Shown here: positions 16,048 to 22,345 of the stretch, one piece after another | Layout: each line of letters opens with the position of its first letter | Position numbering within the stretch: the first letter of the stretch is position 1 | NCBI GenBank assembly: GCA_903854655.1 | Contig: CAINXC010000190.1 | Location: 1 to 38,863, forward strand | Length of the DNA: 38,863 nt | From: an uncultured Verrucomicrobiota bacterium | Lineage (GTDB): Bacteria > Verrucomicrobiota > Verrucomicrobiia > Verrucomicrobiales > Verrucomicrobiaceae | Direction of reading: 5' to 3' | Notes under the pieces: generated by a model | What the model was told of the DNA's origin: nothing | Databases searched by the model: none | What the model saw: the letters and a program-made list of their open reading frames with translations, nothing else | Translations under genes and position numbers: made by a program

Positions 16048-18147
16048 TCACTCGACGAATAGGAACTCCAGGCTGTTGATCAGCGCCCAGATCACGTTGC
16101 CGTACCCTTCCTCAGCGTGCTCCCGGATTTCTGCCAGAGCTTTCGCCTTCTCTTCCGGCGTGGGGCGGCGGGCGAAGATGCTCACGAACATGGACTCGAC
16201 CTTGTCCTCTGGCGTCCCCTTGGCCGCCATGGTGCGGAAGATCAGGGAACTGGGGTTGGTCAGCATGTCCTGCACCGGGCCGTTCATCAGCATGAGCACC
16301 TGGGGCTCGCTGCCCTGGCGGTTGGCGCCGTCGATGCTGACTCGCGCCGACTGGCCGAATTCGCGCAAAAAATGCCCCGGCTGGGCAGGTTGGTCGAGCT
16401 CGGCGGCCCGCAGCAGCTTCATGCCGTTGTACTGCACGATTTTCAGTCCCTGCCCGGAACCTTCGGGTTTGACCCCTGCATCGGCGAGGCCGGCACCCAT
16501 GCGGGCGCTTTCGGCGGCTTCCAGCTTGCGGTACGCGCCGACCTTGGATGCCATGGTCTTGCCGGTGGTGGCGTCCAGGTCCAGGTCAATGGTGCGTGCG
16601 AGGTAGGTGCCGTTTGCCCCTTTGTAGGCATCGGGGGTTCCCAGCACCAGGGTCATGAAGGAATCCCAGGTTTGCTCGGCGCTCATGCGCTGCAGGAGCG
16701 GTCCTTGACAGTAATAGGGAACGCCCATGGGCACATCCTGCTCGGTGCAGGCGCGCTGCCACGACGCGGTCTTGTAAAGCTCGCGCTGGAACTCCTTGAG
16801 ATCGAATTTCAGCCGCACCATTTCTTTGGCCAGGTATTGCAGAAGTTCCGGGTTGAAGGCGTTCTTGGGGTCATCGACGTTCGTGACCGGTTCTGCAACA
16901 CCCACGCCAAAGGCACGCTTCCACAGGCGGTTGGCGATGGCCATGGCAAAGCGGGGATTGTCCGGGCTCGTCATCCAGGCGCCGAAGGCCTCGCGCAGCC
17001 CTTCGGGCTTGATCTTGCCCTTGGCGTTTTTTGGCGGGTGTGTGTTCTTTCGGGGCCTGGGGGCTGGCTTCGGGTCCACGATGCCGGACCAGTTGATGAA
17101 TTTGGGCACCACCGGGTCGTTGGGCTTGCCGTCTTTGTACTTGTAGTCGTGCGGCAGGCGGAGGCGGTTTTCATTGATGTCACGCACCTCGTTGCGGTTG
17201 GCGTTGATGATGTCGTTCACCAGGGTCTCGTACTTGGCGAAATCCGTGCCGCTCTCCTTGGCCAGGGTTTTCATTTCGCCGACGATGCGGTCCTTCGGGT
17301 CGCCCTTGGTGAACTGCTTCGCGTTGAGGTTGGTCGCAGTCGCACCGAAGAAGGCCGCCAGCTCGTAGAACTGCCTCTGGGTCCAGTCGCTGAAGGGGTG
17401 GTCGTGGCACTGCGCGCAGGCGAGATCCGTGCCCAGGAATACCGCAAAGGTGTTGGCCAGGTTGTCGAGGACCATGCCGGAGTCGCGGAGCAGATAGCCG
17501 GTGGCCCCGTTGTGCCAGATCTTGCCGTCCGCGGTGATCATGTCGTAGGCGATCTCGTTGTAGGGCGTGTTGTCCTTGATCTGGGTTTTCAGCCACTGGA
17601 TGTAAGGCAGGGTGCGCTGCATCGGCTGGTTGGGATCATCGACAACGCGGAACATGTCGGCGAAGTAATCGAACAGGTGGGCGCTGTAGCCGTCGCTGTT
17701 CAGCAGCGTGTCGATGAGCAGATCACGCTTCTTCAGGGACTTGTCCGTGAGGAATGCCTGGGCCTCGTCATAGCTCGGGATGCGGCCCGCGATGGACAGG
17801 TAGGCGCGGCGCAGGAACTGCTCGTCCGTCGCGGGCAGGTTGGGCTTGATGCCTTTGGCGTTCAGCACTTTCGACACCAGCTTGTCAATCTGGTTGAGCG
17901 TGGAGGGCGGCTGGAAGGGAACCAGGGTTTTCGCCAGGGCCTGGTCTTCGGGGCACAGGTTCGCCAGCGGCATCCAGTGCACGGCTTCGTCCAGGGTCAG
18001 CAGCGAGATCTGGTCGCCCTCGATCCGCAGGAAAGTCGCCTCCACTTTGCGCTGTTTGCTGTCCGTCCAGGTGCGGGTGGTCGGCCCGGCGGCCAGCGCG
18101 CTGCCAAGGATCAAAACGCAGGCGAGAAAACGGATCAAAGCATTCAT
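16048..18147 (-). CDS. DUF1549/DUF1553 protein with an N-terminal SHD1-like domain
   Basis: Exported protein of 699 residues. A signal peptide covers 1-20 (MNALIRFLACVLILGSALAA). Residues ~25-75 (TWTDSKQRKVEATFLRIEGD to LCPEDQALAKTL) resemble SHD1, the SLA1-homology domain found in many PVC exported proteins. DUF1549 follows (~90-300) with CAQCHDHP at 244-251, a CxxCH that could bind haem. DUF1553 covers ~400-690 and ends in the usual NVIWALINSLEFLFVE. These proteins are massively expanded in Planctomycetes and Verrucomicrobia and are usually followed by a DUF1501 gene; none is adjacent here. Function is unproven, with polysaccharide or redox roles proposed. The frame is open 21 codons upstream, but ATG 18147 gives the signal peptide directly. 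The PQQ-like gene is divergent, 131 bases away. Confidence 0.92.
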   Translation of the reverse strand: MNALIRFLACVLILGSALAAGPTTRTWTDSKQRKVEATFLRIEGDQISLLTLDEAVHWMPLANLCPEDQALAKTLVPFQPPSTLNQIDKLVSKVLNAKGIKPNLPATDEQFLRRAYLSIAGRIPSYDEAQAFLTDKSLKKRDLLIDTLLNSDGYSAHLFDYFADMFRVVDDPNQPMQRTLPYIQWLKTQIKDNTPYNEIAYDMITADGKIWHNGATGYLLRDSGMVLDNLANTFAVFLGTDLACAQCHDHPFSDWTQRQFYELAAFFGATATNLNAKQFTKGDPKDRIVGEMKTLAKESGTDFAKYETLVNDIINANRNEVRDINENRLRLPHDYKYKDGKPNDPVVPKFINWSGIVDPKPAPRPRKNTHPPKNAKGKIKPEGLREAFGAWMTSPDNPRFAMAIANRLWKRAFGVGVAEPVTNVDDPKNAFNPELLQYLAKEMVRLKFDLKEFQRELYKTASWQRACTEQDVPMGVPYYCQGPLLQRMSAEQTWDSFMTLVLGTPDAYKGANGTYLARTIDLDLDATTGKTMASKVGAYRKLEAAESARMGAGLADAGVKPEGSGQGLKIVQYNGMKLLRAAELDQPAQPGHFLREFGQSARVSIDGANRQGSEPQVLMLMNGPVQDMLTNPSSLIFRTMAAKGTPEDKVESMFVSIFARRPTPEEKAKALAEIREHAEEGYGNVIWALINSLEFLFVE

Positions 18148-18278
18148 GATGAAAAAGCAGGTGTGGCAACCAACCCCAACGGGCAGGCCTGGGCCTGCCT
18201 TAGGTTGCATTTTAATTTTGATCCGCCCGCCAGCGGATGGAAAGACATTTTGTGCTGCCCGGCCGCGTTGATATGCCC

Positions 18279-19610
18279 ATGTGCCGACCCCTCCTTTGCC
18301 TGATTCTCAGTCTTGCGACCCTGGCCCGAGCCGATGACTGGCCGCAGTGGCTGGGGCCGCAGCGGGATGCGGTGTGGCGCGAGACGGGCATTCTCGACGC
18401 CTTCCCCGCCGGCGGGCCGCCGGTGAAATGGCGCACGCCGGTGGGCAGCGGTTACACCGGGCCTGCGGTGGCCGGGGGGCGGGTGTACCTGATGGACCGC
18501 CACCTCACCGCCGGGGCCAGCAATCCAGGCAATGCGTTTGAGCGTGGCGAGATTCCGGGCAATGAGCGGGTGCTGTGCCTGGACGAGGCGGATGGCAAGG
18601 TGCTGTGGCAGCATGAGTATGACTGCCCGTACACGGTGAGCTATGCGGCGGGACCGCGCGCAACCCCCTTGGTCAGCGGCGGCAAGGTGTATACCGTGGG
18701 AGCCGAAGGGAACCTGCTGTGCCTGGATGCGCTGACCGGTGCGGTGCTGTGGTCGCGTGATTTCAAGAAGGACTTCCACGCCCGCACTCCCACCTGGGGC
18801 TTTGCCGGACACCCGCTGCTGGACGGCCAGAAACTGATCTGCCTCGTGGGCGGCGAAGGCAGCGTGGCGGTGGCCTTCGACAAGGACACGGGCAAGGAGC
18901 TGTGGCGGGCGCTGAGCTGCCGCGAACCGGGCTACGCGCCGCCGACGATGATCACCGCAGGCGGCACCAAGCAGCTCATCGTGTGGCATCCCGAGGCGGT
19001 GAACTCGCTCGACCCCGAAACGGGCAGGGTGTTCTGGAGCTACCCCTGGTCGATCCGCTCCGGGCTCAGCGTGGCCACGCCACGGCTCTCGGGCGACCTG
19101 CTGTTGTTCAGTTCCTTCTACACCAGTTCGCACTGCTTCAGGCTCGATCCCGCCAAACCCGCCGCCACCCTGCTGTGGGAGGGCAGGCGCAACAGCGAGA
19201 TGAAGACCGACACCTTGCACAGCCTCATCAGCACGCCGTTCATCGAGGACGGCCATATCTACGGCGTGTGCAGCTACGGGCAGCTCCGCTGCCTGAAATT
19301 GGAAACCGGCGAGCGCCTCTGGGAAACGCTGGCCGCGACCACGCCGGACGACAAGCCCACGCGCTGGGCCACCGCCTTCCTGATCAAGCATGAGGACAAG
19401 TTCTTCCTGGCCAATGAGAAGGGCGATCTGATCATCGCCAAACTGTCGCCCAAGGGCTACGAGGAAATCAGTCGCACCCACCTCATTGATCCGACGAACA
19501 CTGATCCGCATCGCCTGGTGGTCTGGTCGCACCCCGCCTTCGCCAACAAGTGCGTGTTTGCGCGCAACGATCGCGAGATTGTCTGCATGTCGCTGGCGAG
19601 GCCGCGATGA
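18279..19610 (+). CDS. Exported PQQ-like beta-propeller protein
   Basis: Protein of 443 residues with a signal peptide (MCRPLLCLILSLATLARA) and then WPQWLGPQRDAVW, the standard opening of PVC PQQ-like propellers. Repeated blade motifs are seen: YTGPAVAGGRVYLMDR, LDALTGAVLWSRDF, FDKDTGKELWRAL, LDPETGRVFWSYPW and KLETGERLWETL, consistent with a BamB/quinoprotein-type propeller. Whether it binds PQQ is not clear; many relatives lack the catalytic residues of alcohol dehydrogenases and may be scaffold or outer-membrane assembly-like proteins. ATG 18279 was preferred, with ATG 18273 two codons earlier as an equal alternative. The extra frame upstream to 18237 is unconserved. It is divergent from the DUF1549/DUF1553 gene. 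Confidence 0.9.
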   Translation: MCRPLLCLILSLATLARADDWPQWLGPQRDAVWRETGILDAFPAGGPPVKWRTPVGSGYTGPAVAGGRVYLMDRHLTAGASNPGNAFERGEIPGNERVLCLDEADGKVLWQHEYDCPYTVSYAAGPRATPLVSGGKVYTVGAEGNLLCLDALTGAVLWSRDFKKDFHARTPTWGFAGHPLLDGQKLICLVGGEGSVAVAFDKDTGKELWRALSCREPGYAPPTMITAGGTKQLIVWHPEAVNSLDPETGRVFWSYPWSIRSGLSVATPRLSGDLLLFSSFYTSSHCFRLDPAKPAATLLWEGRRNSEMKTDTLHSLISTPFIEDGHIYGVCSYGQLRCLKLETGERLWETLAATTPDDKPTRWATAFLIKHEDKFFLANEKGDLIIAKLSPKGYEEISRTHLIDPTNTDPHRLVVWSHPAFANKCVFARNDREIVCMSLARPR

Positions 19611-19682
19611 CATCCAGCGGAGGGGGAGGCCCCGTGCAAAATGACCTGATGGCGCCCAGGCAGGGCAAAAACTGCTGATTTG

Positions 19683-19725
19683 TCACCAAAATTTGCGCTC
19701 ATTGGTGAAGAACACGAGCTCTCGT
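19683..19725 (+). promoter_or_regulatory. Two dyads upstream of the double-HMA gene
   Basis: TCACCAA (19683-19689) and TTGGTGA (19702-19708) form an exact 7-base inverted repeat with a 12-base centre. ACGAGCTCTCGT (19714-19725) is a second 12-base palindrome. Both lie within 62 bases of the start at 19744, where a promoter and operator would be expected. A metal-responsive repressor is a possibility suggested only by the encoded protein. Confidence 0.3.
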
Positions 19726-19743
19726 TGCGTCTTTTGGATGCTT

Positions 19744-20232
19744 ATGAAACTGACCACCCTTACCATTCTGTCTTGCCTCACGCTTGCCTTTAGCGCCCAG
19801 GCCGAAACCACCCTCACCATCACTGGTGTCCACAATTGCTGCAAGAAGTGCGAAACCGGCATTCTTGACGCCGTCAAGAAGGTCCCCGGCGCTTCTGCCA
19901 AGGCCGACAAGGCGATCGTGACCATCACCGCCACGGATGAAGCCACGGCCAAGAAGGCCGCCGCCTCCCTCGTTGCCGCTGGTTACGCCGGCCAGGGCGC
20001 TGAACTTCCCACCGTGGCCGATGCCAAGGTGAAGTCCGCCACTGTCAGCGGCGTGCATCTCTGCTGCCCCAAGTGCGTCAAGGCCGTGGACGCCGCCCTC
20101 AAGGACGTTCCTGGCGTGACCAAGAACGATGCCACCAAGGGCGCCACCTCCTTCAAGGTGGAAGGCGATTTCAGCACCGCCGCCCTGGCTTCCGCCCTCA
20201 ACAAGAGCGGCTTCAGCGGCTCGATCAAGTAA
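19744..20232 (+). CDS. Exported protein with two heavy-metal-associated (HMA-like) domains
   Basis: Protein of 162 residues with a signal peptide (MKLTTLTILSCLTLAFSAQA) followed by two HMA-like domains. Each carries an unusual metal site: HNCCKKC (C32, C33, C36) and HLCCPKC (C107, C108, C111), where the classic CxxC is preceded by an extra cysteine and a histidine. The units (~22-85 and ~98-162) share the TITGVH.CC.KC and TVSGVH.CC.KC openings, so one arose by duplication. HMA domains carry Cu(I), Zn or similar ions; an exported soluble copy would act in the periplasm. A start at 19744 fits a GGA six bases upstream; ATG 19738 is an alternative. The gene is followed by a strong terminator (20262-20294) and is probably a single transcription unit. 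Confidence 0.87.
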   Translation: MKLTTLTILSCLTLAFSAQAETTLTITGVHNCCKKCETGILDAVKKVPGASAKADKAIVTITATDEATAKKAAASLVAAGYAGQGAELPTVADAKVKSATVSGVHLCCPKCVKAVDAALKDVPGVTKNDATKGATSFKVEGDFSTAALASALNKSGFSGSIK

Positions 20233-20261
20233 GCACCTGATCACCAACTGATCCAACCCAG

Positions 20262-20294
20262 GCCCTCGTCCATACCGGTGGACGGGGGCTTTTT
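20262..20294 (+). terminator. Rho-independent terminator after the double-HMA gene
   Basis: An 11-base-pair stem (GCCCTCGTCCA with TGGACGGGGGC, one G-U pair) closes a six-base loop and is followed by TTTTT. The stem starts 30 bases after the HMA stop. Its tail ends only ten bases before the next start codon at 20305. Confidence 0.88.
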
Positions 20295-20299
20295 ATAAT
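20294..20299 (+). promoter_or_regulatory. Possible -10 box of the SGNH-sialidase gene
   Basis: A perfect TATAAT overlaps the T tail of the terminator and lies five bases before the ATG at 20305. No -35 hexamer is seen at 16-18 bases, so this may be chance in a T-rich tail, or part of a leaderless promoter. Confidence 0.2.
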
Positions 20300-20304
20300 C
20301 TGCC

Positions 20305-22167
20305 ATGAAGCCCTGCCTCGCCTTCGCTTTCCTCGCCCTGCAGGCTCTTCCCGCGATGGCGGAGGAGATTCGCATCGTCACCCTCGGCGATTCCATTACC
20401 AAAGGGGTGCGCGGTGGGGTGAAGGCGGAGGAAACCTTCAGCGCTTTGCTGGAGAAGACGATGCGCCAGAACGGCCTCCAGGTCGCGGTCAAGAATGTGG
20501 GGATCGGCGGCGAGCGCACCGACCAGGCGCTGAAGCGGCTGGACCGCGATGTGGTCTCCCAGCAGCCGCAGTTCGTCACCATCATGTACGGCACCAACGA
20601 CAGTTGGGTGGACACGGGCAAGACCGAAAGCCGCATCACCGCCGAAGCCTACGAGGTCAATCTGCGCGAGATCGTGAAGCGCCTGCAAACCGCGCAGATT
20701 CAGCCGGTGCTCATGACGGAGCCGATGTTTGGCGAAGCCAATCCGAAGAACGGCGCGGGCGAGGAGGCCAATGTTCGCATCACCCGCTACATGGAGCGCT
20801 GCCGCGTGGTGGCGAAGGAATTGAGCGTGCCGCTCGTCGATCACTTTGCCCACTGGGCCGCGGCGCAGAAACGCGGGAAGAAACTCCAGGATTGGACCAC
20901 CGATGGCTGCCATCCCAATCCTTCGGGCCACGCCGAGATGGCACACCGCATCGCGCAGCTTATGCTGCCGCTGCTGCAACGGCGGGCCGACAAATCGAAT
21001 GCATGGGAGACAGGGATCCCCTTCACCGTGCAACTCGACACCCTCACCCATGGCTACGACGCGAAGATGTGCTGGGTGCATCCCCGTGCCGGCGCTCTGC
21101 CCACAAGCCCGCCCAGCGTGGTGATGACGATGCAGAAGCTGCTGCTCACCGGAAGCGACGTCTTCTACGCCCTGGCCGACACGCGCTCGGACGACCTCAA
21201 AACTTGGAGCCCCGTTGTGGAGCATCAGGACACGCTGGGCCGCCGCGACGAGGCGGACGGAGTCGTGGTTGCCGCCTGCGATTTCTGGCCCAAGTGGCAC
21301 GCCAAGTCCGGCAAGCTGCTGGGCACCGGCCACACCGTTCGCTATCTCAGCAACAAGGTGATGCCCGTGCGTGACCGTGAAGCCTCCTACGCAGTGTATG
21401 ACGACAAGACCCGCCAGTGGTCGCCCTGGACCACGCTCGCCATGCCGAAGGAAGCGAAGTTTTCTGACTCAGGCGCGGGCTGCGCGCAGCGTGTGGACCT
21501 GCCCAATGGCGACATCCTGCTGCCAGTGTATTTCAAGGAGAAGACCGCAAAAGACGACCGCGTCACCGTGCTGCGCTGCACCTTTGATGGCACCACCTTG
21601 AGCTTCGTCGAGCAAGGCAACGAGCTTGCCGTGACCGGTGGGCGGGGCCTGGGCGAGCCCTCGCTGGCGCGCTTCAACAACCGCTTCTACCTCACGCTGC
21701 GCAACGATCTCACCGCCTACGTCTCCACCAGCGAGGACGGCCTGCATTACACCGAGCCCAAGGAATGGACCTGGGACGACGGTTCCAACCTGGGCAGCTA
21801 CAACACCCAGGCGCATTGGGTCACGCATGGCGACGCCCTGTATCTGGTCTATACCCGCAAAGGCGCGAACAACGACCACGTCATCCGTCACCGCGCGCCG
21901 CTGTTCATCGCCCAGGTGGACCCAGAGAAACTCTGCGTGCTGCGCAACACCGAGCGCATCATCGTTCCCGATCGCGGCGCGCGGCTGGGCAATTTCGGCA
22001 TCGTCGATGTCAGCGAAAACGAAACCTGGGTCACCGTCGCCGAGTGGATGCAGACCTTCAGCCCGCCGCTGATCATCCCCGTGGACAATCCGTACGGGGC
22101 CGACAACAGCGTGTATGCCGCGCGCATCCGCTGGGCAAAGTCAAATACGGTGTGGGACAAACATTGA
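20305..22167 (+). CDS. Exported SGNH/GDSL hydrolase fused to a sialidase-like propeller
   Basis: Protein of 620 residues with a signal peptide (MKPCLAFAFLALQALPAMA). Residues ~20-225 are an SGNH/GDSL esterase with all four blocks: VTLGDSITKG (catalytic S30), the GIGGERT glycine, GTNDS with N98, and DGCHPNPSGH with D200 and H203. Residues ~230-615 are unlike SGNH and resemble BNR/exo-alpha-sialidase propellers, for example STSEDGLHYTEPKEW (Asp-box-like) and repeated sheet segments. The likely job is removal of acyl groups from a glycan while the propeller binds or cleaves sugar; no sialidase catalytic set was identified with certainty. The stop codon abuts the inverted-repeat element at 22168, so the natural C-terminus may have been altered by it. 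Start: first ATG, giving the signal peptide. Confidence 0.86.
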   Translation: MKPCLAFAFLALQALPAMAEEIRIVTLGDSITKGVRGGVKAEETFSALLEKTMRQNGLQVAVKNVGIGGERTDQALKRLDRDVVSQQPQFVTIMYGTNDSWVDTGKTESRITAEAYEVNLREIVKRLQTAQIQPVLMTEPMFGEANPKNGAGEEANVRITRYMERCRVVAKELSVPLVDHFAHWAAAQKRGKKLQDWTTDGCHPNPSGHAEMAHRIAQLMLPLLQRRADKSNAWETGIPFTVQLDTLTHGYDAKMCWVHPRAGALPTSPPSVVMTMQKLLLTGSDVFYALADTRSDDLKTWSPVVEHQDTLGRRDEADGVVVAACDFWPKWHAKSGKLLGTGHTVRYLSNKVMPVRDREASYAVYDDKTRQWSPWTTLAMPKEAKFSDSGAGCAQRVDLPNGDILLPVYFKEKTAKDDRVTVLRCTFDGTTLSFVEQGNELAVTGGRGLGEPSLARFNNRFYLTLRNDLTAYVSTSEDGLHYTEPKEWTWDDGSNLGSYNTQAHWVTHGDALYLVYTRKGANNDHVIRHRAPLFIAQVDPEKLCVLRNTERIIVPDRGARLGNFGIVDVSENETWVTVAEWMQTFSPPLIIPVDNPYGADNSVYAARIRWAKSNTVWDKH

Positions 22168-22292
22168 TAGCAGCCATCACGCTCCGCGTGATGAGCAATA
22201 TGCTCTGCCAGCCGAACACACGAAAGACCACGCGATGCTGTCCGTGGCGAATGGGCCGCAGCGCTCATCACGCGGAGCGATGATGGCTACTG
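22168..22292 (+). repeat. REP/BIME- or MITE-like element with long imperfect inverted repeats
   Basis: Two arms of about 26 bases (22171-22196 and 22263-22289) are inverted copies with one inserted or changed base. Each arm is itself a hairpin: CATCACGC-TCC-GCGTGATG in the first, a slightly damaged version in the second. The ~66-base centre holds a further small hairpin (CCACG/CGTGG). Such nested symmetry is typical of REP pairs mobilised by REP-associated tyrosine transposases or of short MITEs. No ORF is supported inside it. It fills most of the gap between two exported-protein genes. Confidence 0.55.
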
Positions 22293-22345
22293 TCCTGAAA
22301 CGAAGAAGTGTGGGGCAGCGTACTTGCCACCACGCCAATGCCACC

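Noticed and set aside
16117..18303. 728-codon plus-strand open frame
   Set aside because: Antisense to the DUF1549/DUF1553 gene, which has clear domains.
18144..19613. 489-codon minus-strand open frame
   Set aside because: Antisense to the PQQ-like propeller gene; no recognised motif.
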